Program-made: the position numbers and the translations under genes
Origin: Glandiceps talaboti
Taxonomy: Eukaryota > Hemichordata > Enteropneusta > Spengelidae
Assembly (NCBI RefSeq): GCF_964340395.1
Contig: NC_135564.1
Location: 8,735,361 to 8,782,860, forward strand
Reading direction: 5' to 3'
DNA: 47,500 nt
Shown here: positions 12,761 through 24,383 of the stretch, in pieces
Layout: every line of letters begins with the position of its first letter
How positions within the stretch are numbered: the first letter of the stretch is position 1
Notes under the pieces: generated by a model
Database searches by the model: none
What the model was told of the DNA's origin: nothing
The model's input: the letters and a program-made list of their open reading frames with translations, nothing else

Positions 12761-15700
12761 TCAGCTACCCATTTATTGTATTGTTGATGATGAACTAATT
12801 TAGTAACTGTTACGGATTAGTGACATTCTCATTCTGAGCTTGCGGTTTTCTGTTTTTATGTGTTTGGTTCTAACAGTCTTATCACGTATCACGTTGAATA
12901 TCATACAATACCCCTTTCACCATTTGACCTGTCAGTGACATGACTGCCAGTATATCTCAAAGCACATCTGAATACACATACACCCATTACAACGTGGACA
13001 TACTTTTACCCACGACACCCATAGTCTGTTTGACTATCAGACCAAGTTCACAGAGATATTACTGTTTTGTACTTTTTGATTGGGCGAGTACAATAGTACA
13101 TCATGGAAGCTTTGCATTTACCCCCACAGGAGTACTTTTCCTCACTCTGTATTGTACGGATAGAGGTACGTGAAACCATGGGCAACACGTTCATGCCCTT
13201 TGATCAACAAAATACGTCACAAGTTGTTTTCCAGAATGAACCATGTCACTTAGTATACCACCATTATGGGACGGATGTGGCAATGATTATATACATATGT
13301 TTCATTTGTTGTGAATGTGAGTTGTAACCTTCAAGTTCAGAGTCAAATTCAAGTTGAAGGTCAAGTTTATTTCGGGACTAGGTCTCAGTCCACCATACAG
13401 ATCAATGTACACTGTAACAACATGTGTAGAAAGGGCAGTGACTTTACGATACAAAACTTAGAAGACACGAAGAAGTTGCTATGTATGTTTACTATTATAG
13501 GTTTACAGCATAGTGATAGGAAACAAGACAGTAACACAACTACAGTATTACAGTGAGAAAGTTGAAAAGTTTGTACGCCCGGGCTTTTTGGTTCACCCAC
13601 TACGTGAAATCATTCAGGTTTCATACATTAGGTAAAATGAAATTTGCATTTTATTTAATAGTATGTGTCGTTGACAAAAAAAAGGGATGTTTATCCTTCT
13701 GGCGACGGTGTTTGAAAAATGACGTTCGATGCTTGGCAACATCTCAGAGCATAGGACCGACTGATGTCGGCCATATTGGAAATCCCTTCAATGTGAAACA
13801 GGGTGTTGTTGTTGGGAACCTCTGACCAGTTGACTGACATCATCGATCCTCTCATTGGCTACTTGTACTGTCCATCCCGATGACATGACGGGAACTGTTG
13901 ACTAATGCCACACTAAAATACCATTGCGACATTTCCTTAGGGAATCACCACTGAGAGCATGACATCCACTATACATGTTGTATGACCCGAGCGTATGTTT
14001 CTTCCTTATCAACTGCACTGTGGGGTCATTCTTTACTGATACATATATTACTGTTGAAAAGTGAACTTGCTGCAACTCGAGCATTACTTTTTTCCATCAG
14101 GCAACAACAATATATTCACTGAAAATTGTTCAAATACCAATAATTAGACATTGTGCTAACACATAATTAGGGGACCAGTTTATCCATAAGTAGTGCAGTA
14201 CTAGTATTTAGATTGAAATCGTGGCGCTGATTTTTGTGTGCGGACCCAAAATAATCAATTTGATTGGATTTATCACACCATGTTATGTGTACAGTTGTAC
14301 AAATATATCTTAACAGGTACATTTGTAATTCAATATTGCTCAGGGATTACAATAGTACGAGTTGTATTCAATTTGAACTTTTGTTCCAAACACAACTAGA
14401 AAATTTACCTGAAATTTTCGACTGTACACTTCAGTTTACCAACACAGATGAATTTCCATTTCAATAGTACGAGTTATAAGTCATTGCACCTAACAAGATG
14501 GTTCTTAAAAAGCGTTGTAGTAGCACCTAGTGCAACGTTAACTATACGCGTAGTACACGTAGTGTTTTGCAACTTTTGAAAGACGTGTAATGCGAGGATT
14601 AATACTACAGAATTTAACCTTTGACCTTTTACCATATGGGAAACGTTATAGTGGCGTACCACATGGGTAGTGTCTTCTGCAGGTATGTTCTATACAAAGC
14701 ACTTATCCCCCAAAATCGGTGAAGTACGTGATGAAATAAACTATGCGGCTTTCGAGAGAAAAGTAAATTCGTAACCGTGAATAAATGTTTGTGTAGTTTT
14801 ATTAAAATGTAAATATGAGACAGTATACAGCAGGGTCATAAATCATTACCTGTATTTTCTATGGACACTCGGTGCCGGGGTGGGGAACATGCATGGTGTA
14901 ACGCATATCATGCTAGGTACAACATTAGTCAAGTTATGTGTACACCGGGTCCATACTACTAACACGACCCTCAACACCGAAGGGGCGACTTGTTGCGTAT
15001 GCGAGCAGGACTAACGAAATATGTGCACCACCTGCAAGGAGGTCCATTGACTATTAGATTAAAATATCAGACGATGTTATGTCTACTACAAGTTGAATGT
15101 TGTTGACAATTATGGACGGTGTTTTTGGTAAAGAAAATTGAAATTCGAATTGCCTCAAAATTATTTTAGATCCCTAGTTTATTTCATTCATCATTAAAAT
15201 TTTCCAGGGTTAAAGCTGTAAGACACTGGAATTATTTATAGCCAACCTCAAAAATCCTTTTTTTGTTGTTTTTTTGTGTGTGCATTTCCCAGTCGTTATT
15301 TTTCTGAGATTTTGTGTAATTTTCATAACAGTAGATTTTTTTGTAAAATGGTGACTATAATATAAAAGTACAATATTTTGCCAACTTTCTATTTTACCAC
15401 TTTATTACATCGCTAAAACAAAACTGCATATAGAAGAGCTGAACAACTGAACCACTTCTACATGTTACCAAAATAAAAAAATAAAAAAAACGGCGGAGCT
15501 ATTCTGACCGATAGGTCCCTTGTGTTTTGTACAATTTACTTCTATATTTCTGTGTAGACCTTCATGCATTTGCCTCATCTGTGGTCACTTGTTAAGAAAT
15601 CGTATTCCAGAGAGAAACCAGGTCTTTTAGACTATAACAGTACAGTGCGCATAACGTGTTCACAATTGTCTTCGTTTACTTCTTTCACACCTCATCACAC

Positions 15701-16520
15701 GCTGGAAATATCCTGACTGATAAGTATCTTATCTTGAGGTCAAAGTGATTTTAAAAAAAACAACATTAAAGTAATTACATAAAATATAATTCTAACCTAC
15801 CTACCCTATATCCTGAAGTCATGTTAACTATCGGACACAATCATTTTTCCCTCACTATCATTCTTTTCTTTCTTTCTTTCAAAATGTTGTTCATTTGCCT
15901 TTTAACTTTGATATGAATCTATGCTAGAAAGTGTCTTTGATTTTATTGTTTATGTTGTCAATGAGAACCCCGTTCAATTTGGGAATATCATGTCACTGGT
16001 TTAAGGGGTCACGGTTTTTGCTCCAAAGGCGCGATACCAGAGTTGAGAGAAAAAAGTGTCCTACTGTACGACTAGATAGACGAACTGATAATATTAGTAA
16101 ATAGTTGGCCCAAAATTGACAGAACGTACTAGTAATAGTAAGGAAAATTCAATTCACAAGCCACGTCCCAGTTGTAGTACTTTTCACTGGGCTCAGATTA
16201 AACGTAGAGCGCCCCCAATGGCGAATCTAGTTCATTCAGGAAGTACTGTAAATGATTGTAGAAACCGTAGTTATTTGAGGATAGGTACAATATGAAATAC
16301 GCTAAACTGGAAAGCAAAATAGCCAGTAATGAAACAATAAAAGCTCAAAACATGCGGGGTGGGAGTTGTTTGTTGCTTTTAAAGACAGTTGTGAATATCT
16401 TCTCAATAAAATGATACCAAATACTAAATTCTTTCAAATTAGAAAAAGAATATAAAAAGAGAATAATAAATTTGTTTGTAGTGATTTTCATAAAAATAAT
16501 TTTTTTAAACTTATATTTTG
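12761..16520 (+). other. Non-coding body of unit A upstream of GT31
   Basis: About 3.7 kb, repeated in B, C (in part) and D (in part). Two overlapping small ORFs (13103-13327, 74 aa; 13311-13556, 81 aa) are open in all four units but have no recognisable domain, and the units are too alike for that to mean selection. This region probably contains the GT31 promoter and 5' exon, but I cannot place them. Confidence 0.5.
14351..14475 (+). repeat. 112-bp presence/absence segment bounded by 13-bp direct repeats
   Basis: The 13-mer aatagtacgagtt occurs at 14351-14363 and 14463-14475 in unit A. Units B and C have one copy and lack the 99 bp between. Either an insertion with a 13-bp target duplication in A, or a deletion between direct repeats in the ancestor of B and C. 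No tail or inverted ends are evident in the segment. Confidence 0.85.
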
Positions 16521-16552
16521 TTTATTTGCTAGAATTACCAGGAAGAATCGGC

Positions 16553-17902
16553 ATGGGCAACATTCGGAAGTACGCCATCAGCGTCCTGGTATTTCTCTAT
16601 TTCATTAACGTAGCCCTATTTCTTGGATTTCATTACCGAACATGGACGAAAGGTGTGTTATCGAAATACGACGTCAGGACTTCGCTTTGTGGACTTCAGA
16701 ATAATAATTGTACGAACAATACGAATACGAATTTCACAACTCCTTTCAACGAGACAATGGAGGTTGATCTTACAGGAAACCTAAGTGAGAATGACAGGAA
16801 TCTTATATATGCGAATTCCGCTGTTCACGGGGAGGACAAACAACTTATCAACAATCACTCAATTAATGGTGTGCTAGGAATCATCAAAGTCAATGCACCA
16901 ACTGAAAGATCTCCGTCACCAAATGTTGCATTTAAAGCAGGAGAAATCATAACGAATGATTCCGTACATTTTGAAGTACCTGAGAAGAATTTGCTGAGCC
17001 GCGGTCCAAATTATAATCCTGTTGTAAGGATAAACTTGAATGACTTTACATTTATAATGAACCCACGGAATATATGTAATGACCAGAATCTCTTCCTTGT
17101 TACCTTGGTAACCACGAAACATGACCATGTATGGAGACGACAAACAATACGGTCCACCTGGGCAAGTGTAAAACAGGTGGACGATAAAAAAATCGCGACC
17201 TTGTTTATATTTGGTAAGAGTAATTCCAGTGAAATGTGGACTGTCTTAAAGGAATTCCGCAGTTTTCAAGACATAATGTTGTCCGATTTTGACGAAAATT
17301 ATTTAAACTTGACTTTGAAGACGTTAATGGGGTTAAAATGAAGTCTCTGCTCATGTCGTAAGAGTTGGCGAAAAACCTAGAACGCCTTTGCCATGGGATT
17401 TCTTACAACAAACGCTTCTGTGTACAGAAATACTAGTAATAAATGGGGCTTTGCCATGGGATTTCTTACAACAAACGCTTCTGTGTACAGAAATACTAGT
17501 AATAAATGGTACACTCCAAAGGACGTCTATCCGTTCCCCACCTACCCCAATTATTTGCAAGGAACAGGTTACGTACTTTCGAAAGACGTTGTCGATAATG
17601 TCTGCACGGTTTCATCTCAAATACGTTACCTGAATTGGGAGGATGTTTATGTGGGATTATGTTTGCAGAAACTTGATGTAATTTTAACAAACGAGAATCG
17701 ATTTGACCATCGGAATGAACTGAATAGAAAGAAAACTAGTGACAGGCCATGCCCTGTGCATTATATATTTACCATTCATAGTTTGACTGTGGAATTATTA
17801 AAACGAAGATGGAAACGCTTCCTTGGAGAGAAACATCTTTCAAATTGCAAGAAACTCTTTCCCCCAAGAATAGATGCACGTACATCATTCAAAGGGAGTT
17901 AA
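16553..17902 (+). pseudogene. Broken GT31 glycosyltransferase copy (unit A), catalytic DDD segment lost
   Basis: Near-identical to the intact copy at 22677-24026. The first part (from ATG 16553) reads correctly through the membrane anchor, stem, RRQTIRSTW motif and the stretch ending TLKTLMGLK, then meets TGA at 17339-17341. Compared with unit B, 81 bp (23465-23545) are replaced by an unrelated 20 bp (17341-17360). This removes the KTDDDVFVN motif and shifts the frame. A few bases downstream are single-base losses (in the run of A near 17371 and at about 17381) and a direct in-frame duplication of 63 bp (unit start 17386, repeated from 17449). The C-terminal part, including EDVYVG, then continues open to the TAA ending at 17902. 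No active enzyme can come from this copy as written. The clustered changes could be one error-prone break repair, or a local assembly/sequencing fault. Confidence 0.9.
17386..17511 (+). repeat. 63-bp direct in-frame duplication inside the unit A pseudogene
   Basis: Two adjacent copies, from 17386 and 17449, of a stretch that occurs once in unit B (about 23573-23635). The length is a multiple of three, so 21 residues are repeated. It lies about 25 bp from the replacement that removed the DDD segment. Confidence 0.92.
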
Positions 17903-18222
17903 GACAATAATCCTTGACTAAAAGAATCTCTCTGAACTTTTTCGTGAGAGCTAATTTGAATGATATATAATACATCCAGACATTCTAATATATTTACTGA
18001 ACAAAGGCAAAAGGTTACAGACTACGAATACCTATCTCATAAGAGGGCGCAGTTTTACAGAACAAAACTTTTCTAGTCAAATGCAACTTGATTCTCTACA
18101 TTACCCTGTGACACAGTATTATAAAATGCTGATCACAAAAGCAGACGACATTGTACTAAACCATTTCCCTTCAAACTCATCAGTTACGGGATGTACAATT
18201 TTTGCTTGTCGTAAGTTATCCA

Positions 18223-18228
18223 AATAAA
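18223..18228 (+). promoter_or_regulatory. Polyadenylation signal AATAAA (unit A)
   Basis: Canonical hexamer about 320 bp after the GT31 stop, within caaataaataaaatg, close to the unit boundary. Same position in unit B. Confidence 0.5.
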
Positions 18229-18283
18229 TAAAATGATATTCTAAATATTTCCATAACCTACTAGTTGGCGAGCTCGCTGTATT

Positions 18284-18403
18284 GTTTGTTTATTTGTTTG
18301 TTTGTTTGTTTGTTTGCTTTCTTAAAAATATAATTGTCGATTTGGTTGTTTGCTATTGTGTTTGTCATTGATTAATTGATTAGTTGGTTAATGAAATGAT
18401 TGT

Positions 18404-18435
<32 letters not shown>

Positions 18436-18985
18436 CTAGCTAATAATTGGACTAGACAGATCGATCATATCAATGAATGAATCTGCTCACAGAATGACTG
18501 TGTTGACTGTTTATTTATTTATTTATTCATTCATTCATTCACTCACTCACTCACTCACTCACTCACCCATTCATTCATTCATTTTCATTCATCCATTCAT
18601 TCATCCGTCCGTCCATTTATTCATTCATTCATTCATCCATCCATCCATCCATCCATCAATTCATTCATTCATTCACCCACCCATTCATTCATTCATTCAT
18701 CCGTCCGTCCGTCCGTCCATTTATTCATTCATCCAGCCATTCATTCATTCATTCATTCATTCATTCATTCATTCATTCATTCATTCATTCATTCATTCAT
18801 TCAATCAATCGGTCAGTCGTTCCTTCATTAATTAAGTCTTTCAAATTCATTCATTCACATTCGTTCATTCGTCCACCCATCCATCCATCCATTCATTCAT
18901 TCACATTCGTTCATTCGTCCACCCATCCATCCATCCATTCATTCATTCATTCATTCATTCATTCATTCATTCATTCATTCATATT
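18284..18985. repeat. Unit B microsatellites
   Basis: Same order as unit A (TTTG, TTAG, ATTC/ACTC/ATCC/GTCC mosaic). The mosaic is longer, with added ACTC and CACC blocks. Confidence 0.95.
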
Positions 18986-21900
18986 CATACGTTCCTTCAC
19001 TTCTCCAGCCAGCCAGCCAGCCAGTCAGCTACCCATTTGTTGTATTGTTGATGATGAACTAATTTAGTAACTGTTACGGATTAGTGACATTCTCATTCTC
19101 ACCTTGCGGTTTTCTGTTTTTATGTGTTTGGTTTGATCAGTCTTATCACGTATCACGTTGAATATCGATATCATACAATACCCCTTTGACCATTTGACCT
19201 GTCAGTGACATGACTACCAGTATATCTCAAAGCACACCTGAATACACATACACCCATTACAACGTGGACATACTTTTACCTACGACACCCATAGTCTGTT
19301 TGACTATCAGACCAAGTTCACAGAGAGATATTACTGTTTTGTACTTTTTGATTGGGCGAGTACAATAGTACATCGTGGAAGCTTTGCATTTACCCCCACA
19401 GGAGTACTTTTACTCACTCTGTATTGTACGGATAGAGGTACGTGAAACCATGGGCAACACGTTCATGCCCTTTGATCAACAAAATACGTCACAAGTTGTT
19501 TTCCAGAATGAACCATGTCACTTAGTATACCACCATTATGGGACGGATGTGGCAATGATTATATACATATGTTTCATTTGTTGTGAATGTGAGTTGTAAC
19601 CTTCAAGTTCAGAGTCAAATTCTAGTTCAAGTTCAAGTTTATTTCGGGACTAGGTCTCAGTCCACCATACAGATCAATGTACACTGTAACAACATGTGTA
19701 GAAAGGGCAGTGACTTTACGATACAAAACTTAGAAAACACGAAGAAGTTGCTATGTATGTTTACTATTATAGGTTTACAGCATAGTGATAGGAAACAAGA
19801 CAGTAACACAACTACAGTATTACAGTGAGAAAGTTGAAAAGTTTGTATGCCCGGTCTTTTTGGTTCACCCACTTCGTGAAATCATTCATATATTAGGTAA
19901 AATGAAATTTGCATTTTATTTAATAGTCTGTGTCGTTGACAAAAAAAGGATGTTTATCCTTCTGGCGACGGTGTTTGAAAAATGACGCTCGATGCTTGGC
20001 AACATCTCAGAGCATAGGACCGACTGCTGTCGGCCATATTGGAAATCCCTTCAATGTGAAACAGGGTGTTGTTGTTGGTAACCTCTGACCAGTTGACTGA
20101 CATCATCGATCCTCTCATTGGCTACTTGTACTGTCCATCCCGATGACATGACGGGAACTGTTGACTAATGCCACACTAAAATACCATTGCGACATTTCCT
20201 TAGGGAATCAGCACTGAGAGCATGACATCCACTATACATGTTCTATGACCCGAGCGTATGTTTCTTCCTTATCAACTGCACTGTGGGGTCATTCTTTACT
20301 GATACATATATTACTGTTGAAAAGTGAACTTGCTGCAACTCGAGCATTACTTTTTTCCATCAGGCAACAACAATATATTCACTGAAAATTGTTCAAATAC
20401 CAATAATTAGACATTGTGCTAACACATAATTAGGGGACCAGTTTATCCATAAGTAGTGCAGTACTAGTATTTAGATTGAAATCGTGGCGCTGATTTTTGT
20501 GTGCGGACCCAAAATAATCAATTTGATTGGATTTATCACACCATGTTATGTGTACAGTTGTACAAATATATCTTAACAGGTACATTTGTAATTCAATATT
20601 GCTCAGGGATTACAATAGTACGAGTTATAAGTCATTGCACCTAACAAGATGGTTCTTAAAAAGCGTTGTAGTAGCACCTAGTGCAACGTTAACTATACGC
20701 GTAGTACACGTAGTGTTTTGCAACTTTTGAAAGACGTGTAATGCGAGGATTAATACTACAGAATTTAACCTTTGACCTTTTACCATATGGGAAACGTTAT
20801 AGTGGCGTACCACATGGGTAGTGTCTTCTGCAGGTATGTTCTATACAAAGCACTTATCCCAAAAAATCGGTGAAGTACGTGATGTAATAAACTATGGCTT
20901 TCGAGAGAAAAGTAAATTCGTAACCGTGAATAAATGTTTGTGTAGTTTTATTTAAATGTAAATATGAGACAGTATGCAACAGGGTCATAAATCATTACCT
21001 GTATTTTCTATGGACACTCGGTGCCGGGGTGGGGAACATATGCATGGTGTAACGCATATCATTCTAGGCACAACATTAGTCAAGTTACGTGTACACCGGG
21101 TCTATACTACTAACACGACCCTCAACACCGAAGGGGCGACTTGTTGCGTATGCGAGCAGGACTAACGAAATATGTGCACCACCTGCAAGGAGGTCCATAG
21201 ACTATTAGATTAAAATATCAGACGATGTTATGTCTACTACAAGTTGAATGTTGTTGACAATTATGGACGGTGTTTTTGGTAAAGAAAATTGAAATTCGAA
21301 TTGCCTCAAAATTATTTTAGATCCCTAGTTTATTTCATTCATCATTAAAATTTTCCAGGGTTAAAGCTGTAAGACACTGGAATGATTTATAGCCAAAAAA
21401 AATCCTTTTTTTATTTGTGTGTGTGTGTACATTTCCCAGTCGTTATTTTTCTGAGATTTTGTGTAATTTTCATAACAGTAGATTTTTTTGTAAAATGGTG
21501 ACTATAATATAAAAGTACAATATTTTGCCAACTTTCTATTTTACCACTTTATTACATCACTAAAACAAAACTGCATATAAAAGAGCTGAACAACTGAACC
21601 ACTTCTACATGTTACCAAAATAAAAAAATAAGCTATTCTGACCGATAGGTCCCTTGTGTTTTGTACAATTTACTTCTATATTTCTGTGTACACCTTCATG
21701 CATTTGCCTCATCTGTGGTCACTTGTTAAGAAATCGTATTCCAGAGAGAAACCAGGTATTTTAGACTATAACAGTACAGTGCGCATAACGTGTTCACAAT
21801 TGTCTTCGTTTACTTCTCTCACACGCTGGAAATATCCTGACTGATGGGTATCTTATCTTGAGGTCAAAGTGATTTTAAAAAAACATTAAAGTAATTACAT

Positions 21901-22639
21901 AAAATATAATTCTAACCTACCTACCCTATATCCTGAAGTCATGTTAACTATCGGACACAATCATTTTTCCCTCACTATCATTCTTTTCTTTCTTTCTGTT
22001 TTAAATGCTGTTCATTTGACTTTTAACTTTGATATGAGTATATGCTAGAAAGTGTCTTTGATTTTATTGTTTATGTTGTCAATGAGAACTCCGTTCAATT
22101 TGGGAATATCATGTCACTGGTTTAAGGGGTCACGGTTTTTGCTCCAAAGGCGCGATACCAGAGTTGAGAGAAAAAAGTGTCCTACTGTACGACTAGATAG
22201 ACGAACTGATAATATTAGTAAATAGTTGGCCCAAAATTGACAGAACGTACTAGCAATAGTAAGGAAAATTCAATTCACAATCCACGTGAAAAGTAATATC
22301 AAAGTTGTATTACTTTTCACTGGGCTCAGATTAAACGTAGAGCGCCCCCAACTGGAATGGCGAATCTAGTTCATTCAGGAAGTACTGTAAATGATTGTAG
22401 AAACCGTAGTTATTTGAGGATAGGTACAATATGAAATACGCTAAACTGGAAAGCAAAATAACCAGTAATGAAACAATAAAAGCTCAAAACATGCGGGGTG
22501 GGGGTTGTTTGTTGCTTTTAAAGACAGTCGTGAATATCTTCTCAATAAAATGATACCAAATACTGAATTCTTTCAAATTAGAAAAAGAATATAAAAAGAG
22601 AATAATAAATTTGTTTGTAGTGATTTTCATAAACTCATA

Positions 22640-22656
22640 TTCTGTTTATTTGCTAG
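22640..22656 (+). promoter_or_regulatory. Probable 3' splice site of a 5'-UTR intron (array GT31)
   Basis: T-rich tract ending in tgctAG at 22655-22656, 20 bp before the chosen ATG. The equivalent in unit A ends at 16532. The other GT31 gene has a matching acceptor at 36597, which supports a shared gene structure of a non-coding exon, an intron and a single coding exon. Confidence 0.45.
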
Positions 22657-22676
22657 AATTACCAGGAAGAATCGGC

Positions 22677-24026
22677 ATGGGCAACATTCGGAAGTACGCC
22701 ATCAGCGTCTTGGTATTTCTCTATTTCATTAATGTAGCCCTATTTCTTGGATTTCATTACCGAACATGGACGAAAGGTGTGTTATCGAAATACGACGTCA
22801 GGACTTCGCTTTGTGGACTTCAGAATAATAATTGTACGAACAATACGAATACGAATTTCACAACTCCTTTCAACGAGACAATGGAGGTTGATCTTACAGG
22901 AAACCTAAGTGAGAATGACAGGAATCTTATATATACGAATACCGCTGTTCACGGGGAGGACAAACAACTTATCAACAATCACTCAATTAATGGTGTGCTA
23001 GGAATCATCAAAGTCAATGCACTAACTGAAAGATCTCTGTCACCAAATGTTGCATTTAAAGCAGGAGAAATCATAACGAATGATTCCGTACATTTTGAAG
23101 TACCTGAGAAGAATTTGCTGAGCCGCGGTCCAAATTATAATCCTGTTGTAAGGATAAACTTGAGTGACTTTACATTTATAATGAACCCACGGAATATATG
23201 TAATGACCAGAATCTCTTCCTTGTTACCTTGGTAACCACGAAACATGACCATGTATGGAGACGACAAACAATACGGTCCACCTGGGCAAGTGTAAAACAG
23301 GTGGACGATAAAAAAATCGCGACCTTGTTTATATTTGGTAAGAGTAATTCCAGTGAAATGTGGACTGTCTTAAAGGAATTCCGCAGTTTTCAAGACATAA
23401 TGTTGTCCGATTTTGACGAAAATTATTTAAACTTGACTTTGAAGACGTTAATGGGGTTAAAATGGGTCAAGACTCATTGTCCAAATGTCCCGTATGTACT
23501 GAAAACTGACGACGATGTCTTTGTAAACTATTTGTCGCTAGTACGAGAGTTGGCGAAAAAACCTAGAAACGGCTTTGCCATGGGATTTCTTACAACAAAC
23601 GCTTCTGTGTACAGAAATACTAGTAATAAATGGTACACTCCAAAGGACGTCTATCCGTTCCCCACCTACCCCAATTATTTGCAAGGAACAGGTTACGTAC
23701 TTTCGAAAGACGTTGTCGATAATGTCTGCACGGTTTCATCTCAAATACGTTACCTGAATTGGGAGGATGTTTATGTGGGATTATGTTTGCAGAAACTTGA
23801 TGTAATTTTAACAAACGAGAATCGATTTGACCATCGGAATGAACTGAATAGAAAGAAAACTAGTGACAGGCCATGCCCTGTGCATTATATATTTACCATT
23901 CATAGTTTGACTGTGGAATTATTAAAACGAAGATGGAAACGCTTCCTTGGAGAGAAACATCTTTCAAATTGCAAGAAACTCTTTCCCCCAAGAATAGATG
24001 CACGTACATCATTCAAAGGGAGTTAA
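22677..24026 (+). CDS. GT31 beta-1,3-galactosyltransferase-like enzyme, intact array copy (unit B)
   Basis: Encodes 449 aa in one exon. Expected role from the family: a Golgi type II membrane enzyme that transfers a sugar (Gal or GlcNAc) in beta-1,3 linkage. Seen: a short basic tail (NIRKY), a signal-anchor at about residues 7-27, then an N-glycosylation-rich stem (several N-x-S/T) to about residue 165. The catalytic domain follows, with RRQTIRSTW at 195-203, the metal/nucleotide-sugar motif KTDDDVFVN (DDD at 278-280), a YPNYLQGTGYVLS segment, and EDVYVG at 363-368. All GT31 landmarks are present, and the length is normal for B3GALT/B3GNT proteins. Start choice: the frame is open 22 codons further upstream, but a pyrimidine-rich stretch ending in AG at 22655-22656 looks like a splice acceptor, and the ATG at 22677 is in good context (ggcATGG) just before the anchor. 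AATAAA lies about 320 bp after the stop. Acceptor specificity is unknown. Family call sure; exact enzyme not. Confidence 0.93.
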   Translation: MGNIRKYAISVLVFLYFINVALFLGFHYRTWTKGVLSKYDVRTSLCGLQNNNCTNNTNTNFTTPFNETMEVDLTGNLSENDRNLIYTNTAVHGEDKQLINNHSINGVLGIIKVNALTERSLSPNVAFKAGEIITNDSVHFEVPEKNLLSRGPNYNPVVRINLSDFTFIMNPRNICNDQNLFLVTLVTTKHDHVWRRQTIRSTWASVKQVDDKKIATLFIFGKSNSSEMWTVLKEFRSFQDIMLSDFDENYLNLTLKTLMGLKWVKTHCPNVPYVLKTDDDVFVNYLSLVRELAKKPRNGFAMGFLTTNASVYRNTSNKWYTPKDVYPFPTYPNYLQGTGYVLSKDVVDNVCTVSSQIRYLNWEDVYVGLCLQKLDVILTNENRFDHRNELNRKKTSDRPCPVHYIFTIHSLTVELLKRRWKRFLGEKHLSNCKKLFPPRIDARTSFKGS

Positions 24027-24346
24027 GACAATAATCCTTGACTAAAAGAATCTCTCTGAACTTTTTCGTGAGAGCTAATTTGAATGATATATAATACATC
24101 CAGACATTCTAATATATTTACTGAACAAAGGCAAAAGGTTACAGACTACGAATACCTATCTCATAAGAGGGCGCAGTTTTACAGAACAAAACTTTTCTAG
24201 TCAAATGCAACTTGATTCTCTACATTACCCTGTAACACAGTATTATAAAATGCTGATCACAAAAGCAGACGACATTGTACTAAACCATTTCCCTTCAAAC
24301 TCATCAGTTACGGGATGTACAATTTTTGCTTGTCGTAAGTTATCCA

Positions 24347-24352
24347 AATAAA
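24347..24352 (+). promoter_or_regulatory. Polyadenylation signal AATAAA for the intact array GT31
   Basis: Canonical hexamer about 320 bp downstream of the stop at 24026, the last feature before the unit boundary. Plausible 3' end of the transcript. Confidence 0.55.
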
Positions 24353-24383
24353 TAAAATGATATTCTAAATATTTCCATAACCT

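Larger units (their letters stand above)
12126..18259 (+). repeat. Tandem duplication unit A (~6.13 kb)
   Basis: First of the tandem units; the boundary motif ctagttggcgagctcgctg at 12127 recurs at 18261 and 24385. Order within the unit: TTTG, TTAG and ATTC-type microsatellites (12153-12720), about 3.7 kb of unique non-coding DNA, then the GT31 copy and a 3' tail with AATAAA at 18223. Unit A is the most diverged: it differs from B, C and D at shared positions and alone carries a 112-bp segment at 14364-14475. It joins unit B at ccataacc/tactag. Confidence 0.95.
18260..24383 (+). repeat. Tandem duplication unit B (~6.12 kb), complete
   Basis: Second complete unit, collinear with unit A at very high identity outside the microsatellites. 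It carries the only intact GT31 gene of the array. Notable differences from A: the 112-bp segment after 14363 is absent, a 14-bp shorter stretch lies just upstream of the GT31 acceptor, and ATTC-type arrays differ in length. It ends at tccataacc (24374-24382). Confidence 0.95.

Noticed and set aside
12360-12803. 147-aa ORF rich in H, S, F, I (and similar at 18473-18835, 24585-24821)
   Set aside because: It is the translation of an ATTC/ATCC microsatellite; no stops occur because the period avoids them in this frame.
13103-13556. Overlapping 74- and 81-aa ORFs conserved in all four array units
   Set aside because: Units are recent duplicates, so conservation is expected; no domain, and no splice or expression signal. 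Would be revived by Ka/Ks well below 1 in outgroup comparison or by peptides.
17090-17115. X-box-like gttaccttggtaac inside GT31 coding sequence
   Set aside because: Explained by the coding sequence VTLVTT; present identically in unit B.
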